A DNA stretch of 64,000 bases from F23-D06 sp947165685 (GCA_947165685.1 CAMVBK010000002.1:1-64000), one strand, 5' to 3'; shown: positions 9,026 through 17,293, counted from the stretch's first letter. Notes: generated by a model from the letters alone, not told the origin. Numbers and translations: made by a program.

Positions 9026-9616
9026 TTAGAAATCTTGCGGGTTATATTCAATGTTTATACCATCCTTCTTCTTATCATAATATACAATCGGAACGTCTAT
9101 TGTCTCAGATAAACGAGCTTCGAGTTTGTATGTTGCTGATTTTATTTGAAGCGGTTTGTCTCCAATGAAACCATCAATGCCTTGGGCTTCCTCTTCTGGA
9201 TTAGCTTCACGCCATTCTTTGTTTAGCTGTGATGCAATTGCAGAAATGATGGCGGTTTGGAATTTAAGACCACAATAGGTTTTACCATAGACGAGATCTT
9301 TCACCCAATTCTCAACCATTTCCTTTGTAATGGCATTAAATGCACTCTTCATTGTCTCATACATATTCCAAATCTTGTCTGTAGCATCATTAACTGCATC
9401 AGGATAACGCTCAGTATACCACGCTATCCATTCATCAATGGTTTTGCCATCGAACTCTTTGACAAGTTCTGACATCTGGCCAACAACTTTGGGACGAGTT
9501 CCGCCTGCGTTACTATTAACAAGGTTTATTACCTGAGTAACATATTTGGGAAATTCGTATTGAGGTGCATTTGACAGTTCTGCGACCTCGTCGTTTGAAA
9601 TCTTAAACTTCTTCAT
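9026..9616 (-). CDS. MjaI-like type II restriction endonuclease subunit R2
   Basis: A 196-residue protein when started at the ATG at 9616 (MKKFKIS), 20 bases after the controller gene; a longer frame would overlap that gene. The block GGTRPKVVGQMSEL at about 38-51 is typical of the MjaI-like family as I recall it. The nuclease core is GIDG followed by PLQIKS with D148, Q157 and K159. It shares its whole layout with R1 but is shorter. Both paralogues keep the putative catalytic residues, so neither appears dead. They may form a heterodimer that cuts the two strands of an asymmetric site, or be two independent enzymes. Confidence 0.75.
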   Translation of the reverse strand: MKKFKISNDEVAELSNAPQYEFPKYVTQVINLVNSNAGGTRPKVVGQMSELVKEFDGKTIDEWIAWYTERYPDAVNDATDKIWNMYETMKSAFNAITKEMVENWVKDLVYGKTYCGLKFQTAIISAIASQLNKEWREANPEEEAQGIDGFIGDKPLQIKSATYKLEARLSETIDVPIVYYDKKKDGINIEYNPQDF

Positions 9617-9636
9617 ATTAAAATCATAATTAAATG

Positions 9637-9849
9637 TTATTGAAATAATTCTGTTATATGAACCCCCAATCCATTTGCAATCTTGTGAATGCAAACAAGG
9701 GATGGGTTACGTTCAAGTCGCTCCACCATACCAATATATGTACGATGAAGATCCGCTCTCTCTGCTAATTTCTCCTGAGAAATGCCCTGAGCTTCCCTAA
9801 GAGCTCTTACCTTTTGCGCAAACTGCATTAAATAGTCTTTATCTTCCAT
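9637..9849 (-). CDS. XRE-family controller (C) protein of the restriction-modification system
   Basis: A 70-residue single-domain helix-turn-helix protein (GISQEKLAERADLHRTYIG), the size and fold of restriction-modification C proteins, which delay nuclease expression until the DNA is methylated. It is the first gene of the operon C-R2-R1, as in many controlled type II systems. A C-box-like inverted repeat CATAC-GATT-GTATG lies at 9903-9916, 54 bases upstream of the ATG. Confidence 0.85.
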   Translation of the reverse strand: MEDKDYLMQFAQKVRALREAQGISQEKLAERADLHRTYIGMVERLERNPSLVCIHKIANGLGVHITELFQ

Positions 9850-9896
9850 TACAAATTGTTCTATTTAGAATGCCATGTATATATAATATAACAACT

Positions 9897-9916
9897 TGTC
9901 AACATACGATTGTATG
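9897..9916 (-). promoter_or_regulatory. candidate C-box and TTGACA-like element upstream of the controller gene
   Basis: On the minus strand TTGACA (9897-9902) directly follows an inverted repeat CATAC-N4-GTATG (9903-9916), with an AT-only stretch downstream. No TAnnTTTG box is seen here. It may be the autoregulatory operator and a sigma70-like promoter brought from another phylum. The -10 spacing is not convincing, so confidence is low. Confidence 0.3.
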
Positions 9917-10067
9917 CGGACAGAAATTAAATGAAACAAAAATCCTCACTCAACCAGAATCATCACCGAAGATGGTTACGATAACGTTGTTGAGATTCCA
10001 GCACGCACGGTCTTTTCAAATCTGTATCAGGAGAAGATATCTGTTTGTTTTATAGAAGATTAATCAA

Positions 10068-10100
10068 GACGATGTGAAGGTGAAGATTGAGAAACAATAA
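10068..10100 (+). pseudogene. possible relic of the ileS 3' end
   Basis: The 33 bases ending in a TAA read DDVKVKIEKQ. The true ileS end reads EDVKIRVKIERL. At DNA level GATGTGAAG and GTGAAGATTGAGA are identical in both, with a 6-base in-frame gap in the copy, and the copy also ends in a stop codon. It sits just beyond the restriction-modification island that begins after ileS. The match is short and chance cannot be excluded. Confidence 0.35.
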
Positions 10101-10222
10101 CGGGATTCCCGATTAGTAGAGGTGTATCACATACGCTCATATTTACTCGGGGGTTGACCCTTGCGGCTGGTGCCCTTTTTTGTGTCGGGAAATTTTGTAT
10201 GTTTGCGAGTTGGAAATGTCCA

Positions 10223-10363
10223 TCAACAACGGAAAACAAAGGATGTCATCACAATTTGTGATATCATACCAAATTGTGCAAGAGCATCCCATTCTTCTTC
10301 GGTTAGTCTAAACATAAAATCTTGTGGAAAACGTTCCATGTTTCGCTTCACAGCTTGGTCTCC
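10223..10363 (-). pseudogene. relic of an ORF6N (KilA-N-like) protein gene
   Basis: The minus strand encodes QAVKRNMERFPQDFMFRLTE and then EEWDALAQFGM before degenerating to a stop at 10223. This matches the RRNIDRFPEDFMFELTAEE core of the intact ORF6N gene at 12137-12739. Upstream and downstream portions are missing, so it is a fragment. The remaining DNA from 9917 to 10549 shows no other gene. Confidence 0.7.
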
Positions 10364-10392
10364 GCCCGCCTCCTCTCCGCAGGGCCAAACCC

Positions 10393-10420
10393 CGCGCACC
10401 TAAGCACAGAGGCGGGGAGC
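10393..10420. repeat. short dispersed repeat, copy A
   Basis: 28 bases beginning CGCGCAC and ending GAGC match 12018-12045 at 23 of 28 positions in the same orientation. The two copies flank the toxin-antitoxin pair and the barrel gene. Function unknown. Confidence 0.4.
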
Positions 10421-10549
10421 GCAAAGGTGAAGCAGTTAAGAATAGTAGATAACAATGAAATAATACGTGAAGATACGAGCGATATGTGAAGATAACTTTT
10501 TGTCGCTAATCTACTCTTTTTTTTGTTTCCAATATTGTAACATTTTTTG

Positions 10550-10557
10550 TATTTTTG
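10550..10557 (+). promoter_or_regulatory. -7 box TATTTTTG of the toxin-antitoxin operon
   Basis: Exact TAnnTTTG match 20 bases upstream of the toxin ATG. Confidence 0.55.
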
Positions 10558-10577
10558 CGTTTTGAAAAAACAAGGCG

Positions 10578-10922
10578 ATGAACATTGATGTTGAATATCT
10601 CGAAGAAGCTCAGTCATATATAGATGCTATACCGGATAAGGCAAGGAAAAAACTATTCTACAATATCTCCTTGGTGAGTATGGGAGTCGTAGATTCCCGG
10701 ATTTTCAAGAAATTGGGCGAATCAAGGATATGGGAGTTCCGGGCCGAATATGAGAGCAACGAGTACAGATTGCTTTCGTTTTGGGACAAAACACGGTCTT
10801 CGATTGTAGTGGCAACGCACGGATTTGACAAAAAGACCCGAAAAACGCCAAAGCAAGAGATTGAACATGCAGAAAGTATTAGAGACAACTATTATAAAAC
10901 ACGAGAAGAAAATGGAGATTAA
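10578..10922 (+). CDS. HigB/RelE-like toxin (Gp49-like family)
   Basis: A 114-residue protein with the fold signatures of the RelE/HigB 'phage-derived Gp49-like' family: an N-terminal helical part, then GESRIWEFRAEYESNEYRLL, and a C-terminal THGFDKKTRKTP segment in which the HGF-KK-TPxxE motif is characteristic. Family members are ribosome-dependent mRNA interferases. The toxin gene comes first and overlaps the antitoxin start by 11 bases, as in higBA loci. It has its own -7 box. Confidence 0.85.
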   Translation: MNIDVEYLEEAQSYIDAIPDKARKKLFYNISLVSMGVVDSRIFKKLGESRIWEFRAEYESNEYRLLSFWDKTRSSIVVATHGFDKKTRKTPKQEIEHAESIRDNYYKTREENGD

Positions 10923-11232
10923 GACACACAAAGAAATGCTCGTCAAATACATTGGCGAGGTCGGCACTCCTGAAAGAGACGCTTTTGACGCGCAAGTGCG
11001 AGCAGGAGTGGAGGAATATCGCATTGGAGAGGCCATCAAACAGACTCGGAAGAAAATCGGATTCACGCAGCAGCAGCTGGGAGAGCGTATGGGGGTGAAA
11101 CGGGCGGAAGTATCCAAGATTGAGAGCGGGCGAAGCATCACCTACAGCACCATCATGCGGGCTTTCAAAGCTCTCGGCGCAGAGACCGCCACACTCGACC
11201 TCGGCCGTCTCGGACGTGTTGCCCTTTGGTAA
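10912..11232 (+). CDS. HigA-like XRE-family antitoxin
   Basis: A 106-residue protein starting at the ATG at 10912, which overlaps the toxin stop. It carries a helix-turn-helix at about residues 45-95 (GFTQQQLGERMGVKRAEVSK). It should bind and neutralise the toxin and repress the shared promoter. A longer frame reading back into the toxin gene is rejected. Confidence 0.85.
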   Translation: MEIKTHKEMLVKYIGEVGTPERDAFDAQVRAGVEEYRIGEAIKQTRKKIGFTQQQLGERMGVKRAEVSKIESGRSITYSTIMRAFKALGAETATLDLGRLGRVALW

Positions 11233-11320
11233 TCGGAAGAACATATCTACCGTCACACCGCACACATCCATATCCAAGCTACATTCCCTTTTCCCACGTT
11301 AACAATCCAATAAAAAAACA

Positions 11321-12004
11321 ATGAGAAACCGACTGATTCTGATTTTTGCGTTGTGCCTGTGCTTCCTACAAGGCTTCTCACAAAAGTCCTATTTCGGCGG
11401 AGGTGTTGCATTCGGCAATACGTTTTCAGCGATGTCTGCGGATAATATTCCTGGATGCTGGAAAACAGGAATAACAGCTGGATTATTCGGCAGTGTGAAA
11501 CTTGTTGACAACTACAATGTACGAATGTTGCTGCAGCTGGATATGAACTTTACCATTAAAGGCACCCGCTCCAAGCCTAATTTCGGTGTTAAAGGATTGG
11601 CACGTAAAGACAAGCATTCAACGTCTTTGGGCTACATAGAATTTCCGCTTCTATTACGATTTCGCTTTAATAGCATTAAAACTGACAATGATGGAGTGTG
11701 GCTTGATTTCGGCCCCACAATCGGCTTTCTGTTGTATCAGAGGACTGTACAACGATACCACATTAGTACCCCTGCTGGCACTGCGAGTTGGAGCGATGTG
11801 TGGGACGACTATTATGGCCTCAATCGGTTTGAGTTTTCTTTTCTTGCAGGTATTACTTACGTTTTCAAACGTCACCACGGCCTGTCACTCCGCTTCAGCC
11901 ATTCCCTCATCCCGGTTGGCATCCCTGAACAAGAAGTCACCACCGGAATCCTCCAGAAACACTACAACTCCACGTTCTATTTTGTGTACTCGTTTCAGTT
12001 TTGA
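11321..12004 (+). CDS. outer-membrane beta-barrel protein (PorT-like/OMP_b-brl family)
   Basis: A 227-residue protein with a signal peptide at about 1-20 (LCLCFLQGFSQ) and alternating hydrophobic strands ending in an aromatic (FVYSFQF), typical of small 8-10-strand barrels of Bacteroidota. It has the usual GGGVAFGN-type first strand. Role unknown; it stands alone between the antitoxin and the ORF6N gene. Confidence 0.75.
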   Translation: MRNRLILIFALCLCFLQGFSQKSYFGGGVAFGNTFSAMSADNIPGCWKTGITAGLFGSVKLVDNYNVRMLLQLDMNFTIKGTRSKPNFGVKGLARKDKHSTSLGYIEFPLLLRFRFNSIKTDNDGVWLDFGPTIGFLLYQRTVQRYHISTPAGTASWSDVWDDYYGLNRFEFSFLAGITYVFKRHHGLSLRFSHSLIPVGIPEQEVTTGILQKHYNSTFYFVYSFQF

Positions 12005-12017
12005 TCCGGCTCTGTTT

Positions 12018-12045
12018 CGCGCACGTGAGCACGGAGGTGGAGAGC
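12018..12045. repeat. short dispersed repeat, copy B
   Basis: Same-orientation partner of 10393-10420 (23 of 28 bases identical), just after the barrel gene stop. Confidence 0.4.
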
Positions 12046-12136
12046 AGGTTGGTGCGGGGACATCATATTCGCACAGTTCAACATTCCCAATCTATAGAGG
12101 AAGCCTTGTTTTATGTAGGATACACGATCATCCTTG

Positions 12137-12739
12137 TCATTGCACCCTGAATCCTATCGGATTGTCCAGTTCCTTTTTCTTCCCGCGCAGCTGATCCAGC
12201 GCATCGTTGATCACCTCGATTTGCAGGGCAAGCTCGCTGTTGAATTGCGACTGCAATTGGTTAATGTTGTTCTGATCATGCAGAATTTCCTCAACGTGCG
12301 CGTTCAGCTGGTCAACCTTGTGGGAAAGCTGCTCATACCTCAATTCTGATGATTGCAACGCAGCAATAGCTTGACGCACAGCAACAAAGGCACGCATAAT
12401 GTTGATATTCACCTGTACGGCAACTTTGCTGCGAAGAACTCCCGACAGCATGGCGACCCCCTCTTCGGTGAATGCAAATGGAAGGTATTTACTGTGTTGG
12501 CCTCGTCCTGTCTTTAAGATGCCATTTTGGCATCTTAAAGCGGATACCTCTTCGGCGGTCAGCTCAAACATAAAGTCTTCGGGAAAACGATCGATATTGC
12601 GGCGGACCTGTCGCTTAAGTTGCGAAACATCCACTTCATACATCGATGCCAAATCATAATCCAACATAACCTTGGCACCTCTGATGTCGTAAATGATGTC
12701 CTGAATGGAGTTGTCGGAGGGTAGAATATTCTCTTTCAT
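12137..12739 (-). CDS. ORF6N domain-containing DNA-binding protein
   Basis: A 200-residue protein. The ORF6N domain covers about residues 8-100: VMLDYDLASMYEVDVSQLKR, then FPEDFMFELT and FAFTEEGVAMLSGVL. A C-terminal coiled-coil-like helix follows at about 120-190. ORF6N/KilA-N proteins occur in phages and in many Bacteroidota genomic islands; they bind DNA but their cellular role is poorly known. It has a -7 box at 12759-12766. A fragment of a second copy lies at 10223-10363. Confidence 0.88.
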   Translation of the reverse strand: MKENILPSDNSIQDIIYDIRGAKVMLDYDLASMYEVDVSQLKRQVRRNIDRFPEDFMFELTAEEVSALRCQNGILKTGRGQHSKYLPFAFTEEGVAMLSGVLRSKVAVQVNINIMRAFVAVRQAIAALQSSELRYEQLSHKVDQLNAHVEEILHDQNNINQLQSQFNSELALQIEVINDALDQLRGKKKELDNPIGFRVQ

Positions 12740-13072
12740 CTTTGATATTGTTTGCCCGCAAAGTTACAAAAATTAAAGCAAACAAATCAAGAGCAAAATA
12801 CTTCTAATCCATTAATAATCAATATTATAAAAATGACAATTTTCGATTGAAAAGATGCAGTTTTTGTGATAAAAGATGCATCTTGTAAAAAATGCGAGAA
12901 GTTGTAAGCGAACGCGCCTCGGGTGAGTCACTTGGTTTTTGGGAAGAGTTTGCCCAAGAGCGTGCAATTTCCGTTTACTCCACCCCGAACAAAAAAATCC
13001 CTCATTTCTCCCAAGATTCCCATCCAATTTTACGTTTTTAAAATAAAGAACCACCCTTAAAAATGTAAGATT
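12740..13072. other. AT-rich intergenic region with a palindrome
   Basis: No convincing gene. It holds the minus-strand -7 box TAACTTTG (12759-12766) of the ORF6N gene and a perfect 12-base palindrome AAGATGCATCTT at 12873-12884, with a half copy AAGATGCA about 20 bases before it. These could be binding sites for a regulator. A short minus-strand frame here looks random. Confidence 0.35.
12759..12766 (-). promoter_or_regulatory. -7 box TAACTTTG of the ORF6N gene
   Basis: TAnnTTTG match 19 bases upstream of the ATG at 12739. Confidence 0.5.
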
Positions 13073-13627
13073 ATGAAAAGCAAACTCCTATTCGTGTTGT
13101 TATGGCTCTGCGCCACCAGTGCCTTCGCGCAGCATCTCACCGTCAAGAATTACCAGAAAAAAACGCCCCCGTCCAGTATGGTCAAGATTGCGGACAACGT
13201 GTATTGCGACCAAGCCCACATCACCAATGTCGATTGGCTGGAATATCTCTACTGGCTGGAACATATCTACGGGAAGGAGTCGGCCGAGTACCGTGCGGCA
13301 CTGCCCGATGAGCAGATCGTCCGGAAGCAGCTCCCCGACAGCATCGCCCAGCACTATTCGAAGCATCCGGCATACAAGGAGTTCCCTGTGTTGGGGATTT
13401 CGCCGGTTCAGGCACGCGCCTACTGTGAATGGCGCACCGACCGCGTGGCAGAATGGATGCTTGTCCATCTTGGGCGACTGAAATCCGATTCCAATCAGAC
13501 GCCCGAGAACTATTTCAGCGTCAAGAAGGGGATGATGCCAGCGGATTTGAAGACGCTCTACTTCTTTCTGCCCGAGGGCAACATTGAAACGCGGTATGGC
13601 TTCTCCTGCTTCGCGGAGTTGCGGTAG
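13073..13627 (+). CDS. SUMF/formylglycine-enzyme-like secreted protein, probably interrupted by an in-frame stop
   Basis: A 184-residue protein with a signal peptide (LFVLLWLCATSAFAQ) and parts of a SUMF1-type fold seen in GldJ/GldK-like proteins: ITNVDWLEYLYWLE near residue 50 and FPVLGISPVQARAYCEWRTD near 100-120. The family is usually longer. The stop at 13625 (TAG, after CFAELR) is followed in the same frame by SAKRFVFRSPVGEIKAVER and a TGA at 13685, which reads like a natural C-terminus. The gene may therefore carry a recent nonsense mutation. Catalytic cysteines of true formylglycine enzymes are not recognised. Confidence 0.6.
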   Translation: MKSKLLFVLLWLCATSAFAQHLTVKNYQKKTPPSSMVKIADNVYCDQAHITNVDWLEYLYWLEHIYGKESAEYRAALPDEQIVRKQLPDSIAQHYSKHPAYKEFPVLGISPVQARAYCEWRTDRVAEWMLVHLGRLKSDSNQTPENYFSVKKGMMPADLKTLYFFLPEGNIETRYGFSCFAELR

Positions 13628-13718
13628 TCGGCTAAACGCTTTGTGTTTCGCAGTCCCGTAGGGGAGATCAAGGCGGTGGAGCGGTGATTGCGGATGAATC
13701 GTATTTTGCCCCCGACTG

Positions 13719-14678
13719 TCACTTTTCGTTATACTTCATCTCCTTCATGCTAAACGCCCCGAACAGCCCATAGCCGCCTTCGATGTTCGTGTAGGTGTGC
13801 GGCGGCTCCAACAATAGGAAGCTCATCTCGTAGTCCTCCGAAAGGGTGGTTTCGTAGAGGTAGCTGCCCTTGTCAAGGAAAAGCAGATAATATTTCGCCG
13901 GATACTCCTCATCTCCACCCCGCCCTTTCCAATCGTCACCGCCACCAAAGTTCTCGTCGATGTCTGCCTCGAACAGGTAGCGCATCAACTCCCCGTCATG
14001 ACCTTGGTCGGAAACATATTCGAACTCACGGGACCCTTCCGTCAGCCATACGGGGGAGAATCTCCAAAAATTGTCCACCGTCTCCGTTCCGTCAGGATAA
14101 TGCGTATGGGACGACCACCATACGTAGGCCTTCATTCCATAGTAGTTCTCCTCGCCGGGCACGTCGCGCCATTCCACATACACGTCCCTGTGCGGCCAAT
14201 TATAGACCTCGCCCCAGTGCGTGTCGCCGTTAGCGGACAACGTGTCGAAACGAAACCCCACATCTCGGGTGACAGGCACGGTGCAAGTGGCACTGACCGT
14301 CTCGAAACCATCGTGCGAGGCACGGATATAGTAAGTACCACCCTCCACAACCGGAAACTCCTCACGAGTAATGAGATAGCGGCTTCGGGTCGAGTCGAAA
14401 TGCGCCGGCACCCAAAGGTTACCGTCAGATGAGAGCTCCACTACCCCGTCGCCGAGGTTGCTTATGGTGCCGCCGTTGCCGCTGTAAAGGAGCTGCGTGT
14501 TCGACAGCAAAATGTAGGTCGAATCCAACTGCGGACACAGACGGGCATACAGCACCAATTTCTGCGTCTCGCCCATCTGGTTGTGGATGTCCACTTCATC
14601 CACGCAACCCGTAAACGCCACGGCCGCCAATATACACCATAATAATGTGCTTTTTTGATATAATCGGTTGGTTTTCAT
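13719..14678 (-). CDS. DUF4249 family outer-membrane lipoprotein
   Basis: A 319-residue lipoprotein (signal peptide with lipobox AFTGC near residue 25) followed by a DUF4249 beta-sandwich (LYARLCPQLDS, EGGTYYIRASHDGFETVSAT). DUF4249 proteins are encoded beside TonB-dependent receptors and are thought to act as their surface partners, as SusD does for SusC. It lies 48 bases downstream of the receptor gene. Substrate unknown. Confidence 0.85.
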   Translation of the reverse strand: MKTNRLYQKSTLLWCILAAVAFTGCVDEVDIHNQMGETQKLVLYARLCPQLDSTYILLSNTQLLYSGNGGTISNLGDGVVELSSDGNLWVPAHFDSTRSRYLITREEFPVVEGGTYYIRASHDGFETVSATCTVPVTRDVGFRFDTLSANGDTHWGEVYNWPHRDVYVEWRDVPGEENYYGMKAYVWWSSHTHYPDGTETVDNFWRFSPVWLTEGSREFEYVSDQGHDGELMRYLFEADIDENFGGGDDWKGRGGDEEYPAKYYLLFLDKGSYLYETTLSEDYEMSFLLLEPPHTYTNIEGGYGLFGAFSMKEMKYNEK

Positions 14679-14726
14679 ATTGACTTGAGACTAATCACTG
14701 TTCACTAATCACTGTTCACTAATCAC

Positions 14727-17177
14727 TTAAAACTTGAAATGATACGTAAACGTCGGAATAATCGGGAAAATACTGATTTGCTTGAGCTTATACACGGAAC
14801 TGACAACCCCATTATTACTGCTGTAATCCTGCTCGGTATAGTAGAAGAACGGGTTGTGGTGGTTATAGACATTGTAGATGCTGACCTCGAAGATGCTTTG
14901 CCACTTGCCGTCTTTGTGCGGCTTGATGAATTGCACCCCGATGTCGAGGTGGTGGAAGGGCTTCATGCGGAAGTCGTTCTTATTGCCGTAGTTTTCAACG
15001 TAGGTGTAGTAGTTCTGGTGGTCCTGCGACGGGGAGGAGTTTTCTAAATATTCGTTGAGGTTTTCGCTGACATAGAGGGAAGTGGGCAGCGTGACGGCGT
15101 TACCGGTGGCGAAGACCCACGACAACGAGAGGTTGATCCTCGATGTCGGACTGTACATCAGCACAATGGAGACATCATGGCGACGGTCGTAACGAGCGAA
15201 AAACGGCTTCCCGAAGTTCAGGTCGTCGAACTGCTGTTTGGTCCACGAAAGGGTGTAGCCGACCCAGCCGGTGAACTTCCCGACCTCCTTGCGCACGAGA
15301 AACTCCACGCCGTATGACCAGCCTTTGCCAGCGGTCACGTTATCAGTCCATTGACGTTGGAAATCGCCGGACAGATCCTCGTCCAAAATGCCTTGGAACA
15401 GGGTGGCGAAATAGGAAGAGCCCTCCTTGTAAGCCAAGATATTGTCCATTTTTTTGTAGTAGCCTTCAATGGAAAAGGAGAGTCGCGGTTTTCTCAAGTC
15501 GTAGTGCAAGCCGAGGGCGACCTGCTGCGACCGTTGCGGCCGAATTTTGTCGGTGACGGGCACCCAAAGGTCGGTCGGAAGCCCTATTGTACTGGTACTC
15601 AGTAGTATCATGCTTTGACTCATCATGGCGTAGGAGGCTTTCAACGCGAGGTTCGGCAAGAAATTGTAGCTCATGGAGAGACGAGGTTCGGGCGAGAACC
15701 AAGTCTTGTGCGGCACGGAGAACCCCACCAGCCGGATGCCCGGATTGATGCGGAACTTGTTCCGGATATTGATTTCGTCCTCCACATAGACGGCATATTC
15801 CACCCCGGGTTCTTTGTCCACATGACGCATGGAGAACGTGTCAGCCTTCAGGGTCATCGCATTGGGACGCGCCTCGTGGTAGGTGACAGCCGCGCCCGCA
15901 AGCAGATGGTGCGTGGCATTGGGATGAAATGCCACATCGTATTTCAGCGTGTAGTCGCGGATGCCCGAGTTGAAATCCGAACTGTAAGTTTCCTTGTCGT
16001 TCGGCCCGTAGTAATATTGCTCTTTCATGTAAGTGTTCATTGTGTAATCGCTGAACACAAACGACAGATTAGAGAATATCTTATTGGTAAACAGGTGGTT
16101 CCATCGTGCCGTAGCCGTGGCGTTCTGCCAAAAGAGTCCCACCTTGTACTTGTCGGAAGAACCGTGTGCATCGTCGAGGTGCCATGTTTCCGTCATGTGG
16201 AATTTGTCGCGCCCGAAGTAAGAACTGAGGTAAAGTCTGTCATTTTTGCCGAGGTCGAAGTTGAATTTAGCGTTCAAGTCGAAGAAATAGTAACCTGCCG
16301 ACAAACTGGGGTCAATGATTTTCATCAGAGGCACCATAAAAAGGTCGAGATAGGTGGTTCGGCCGGAAATCATGAAGGAGGACTTGTTCTTTTGGATAGG
16401 ACCTTCCACGGTCAGATTGGAGGCAATGACCCCGATACCGCCTTCCACATGGTAACTCTCCTTGTTGCCGTCCTTCATGGTGATGTCGATGACGGAAGAG
16501 AGCCGTCCGCCGTAATGTGCCGGGAAGCCGCCCTTGATGAGTTCGACAGACTTGATGGCGTCGCCGTTGAAGATGGAGAAGAAGCCCAGCAGATGGGAAG
16601 CGTTATAGATGGAGGCCTCATCAAGGAGAATGATGTTCTGGTCGGGGCCGCCGCCGCGCACGTAGATGCCGGACGTGCCCTCCGAGGCCGACTGCACGCC
16701 AGGCAGCAGCAGCAACGTCTTGAAGACATCCTTTTCGCCGAACAGCATCGGCACCTGCTTCACCTCCTTGGCAGTCAGTTTGATGGAACTCATCTGCACC
16801 TGTTCGGTGTTCGTCTTCTCCGCTGTGATATTCACGGCCTCCAGGGTGGTGATTTTCGACAACAGTGCGTCATACTCCATATCTTGCGGGCTCTTGACCC
16901 ACAACGTGTCATTGATATACCCGAAACTATTGAATACCAAGTACATGCTGTCTCGGTAAGGCAACGTAAGGGTATAGAAACCATAGGTGTTGGTGGTGGC
17001 AGCCTTCTGCGATACGGGTTCATAAATGAGCCCGCCTGGCAACGACTCCCGGCTGCCCTTCTCATAGAGATGCCCGCTCACCGTGATGTTTTGCGCGAAC
17101 AACGGCACAACGGACACCAACATAAACAACAGGAGAAAAGCTGTCGCTAACCTTCGACTAATTGCGGATTTCTTCAT
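14727..17177 (-). CDS. TonB-dependent receptor with carboxypeptidase-like N-terminal domain
   Basis: An 816-residue outer-membrane transporter. After a signal peptide (to about residue 28) come a carboxypeptidase-regulatory-like domain (ITVSGHLYEKGSRESLPGG), a plug domain (GVQSASEGTSGIYVRGGG, ELIKGGFPAHYGGRLSSVID) and a long barrel ending in YHFKF with the expected terminal aromatic. It is the first gene of the operon with the DUF4249 lipoprotein; the pair is a standard uptake or surface-sensing unit. A -7 box lies at 17206-17213. Confidence 0.93.
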   Translation of the reverse strand: MKKSAISRRLATAFLLLFMLVSVVPLFAQNITVSGHLYEKGSRESLPGGLIYEPVSQKAATTNTYGFYTLTLPYRDSMYLVFNSFGYINDTLWVKSPQDMEYDALLSKITTLEAVNITAEKTNTEQVQMSSIKLTAKEVKQVPMLFGEKDVFKTLLLLPGVQSASEGTSGIYVRGGGPDQNIILLDEASIYNASHLLGFFSIFNGDAIKSVELIKGGFPAHYGGRLSSVIDITMKDGNKESYHVEGGIGVIASNLTVEGPIQKNKSSFMISGRTTYLDLFMVPLMKIIDPSLSAGYYFFDLNAKFNFDLGKNDRLYLSSYFGRDKFHMTETWHLDDAHGSSDKYKVGLFWQNATATARWNHLFTNKIFSNLSFVFSDYTMNTYMKEQYYYGPNDKETYSSDFNSGIRDYTLKYDVAFHPNATHHLLAGAAVTYHEARPNAMTLKADTFSMRHVDKEPGVEYAVYVEDEINIRNKFRINPGIRLVGFSVPHKTWFSPEPRLSMSYNFLPNLALKASYAMMSQSMILLSTSTIGLPTDLWVPVTDKIRPQRSQQVALGLHYDLRKPRLSFSIEGYYKKMDNILAYKEGSSYFATLFQGILDEDLSGDFQRQWTDNVTAGKGWSYGVEFLVRKEVGKFTGWVGYTLSWTKQQFDDLNFGKPFFARYDRRHDVSIVLMYSPTSRINLSLSWVFATGNAVTLPTSLYVSENLNEYLENSSPSQDHQNYYTYVENYGNKNDFRMKPFHHLDIGVQFIKPHKDGKWQSIFEVSIYNVYNHHNPFFYYTEQDYSSNNGVVSSVYKLKQISIFPIIPTFTYHFKF

Positions 17178-17205
17178 TGTTTCGGTCTTCCTTTGTTATT
17201 TGTGG

Positions 17206-17213
17206 CAAAAATA
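17206..17213 (-). promoter_or_regulatory. -7 box TATTTTTG of the receptor-DUF4249 operon
   Basis: Exact TAnnTTTG match 28 bases upstream of the ATG at 17177. Confidence 0.55.
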
Positions 17214-17285
17214 GCATTATTTTACGTATGTACGGATGCAGAACTATCAAAAAAGTTACATTATTTTCTGTATCGCAAAAAAAAC

Positions 17286-17293
17286 TATTTTTG
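17286..17293 (+). promoter_or_regulatory. -7 box TATTTTTG of the cvpA gene
   Basis: Exact TAnnTTTG match 75 bases upstream of the ATG at 17369. Confidence 0.5.

Noticed and set aside
9850..10577. Attachment site or tRNA-associated insertion at the end of the restriction-modification island
   Set aside because: No tRNA gene and no integrase are present; only the short ileS-like tail suggests the boundary.
12812..13054. 80-codon minus-strand frame in the AT-rich gap
   Set aside because: No recognisable domain, no start-site signals and it overlaps the region holding the palindrome.
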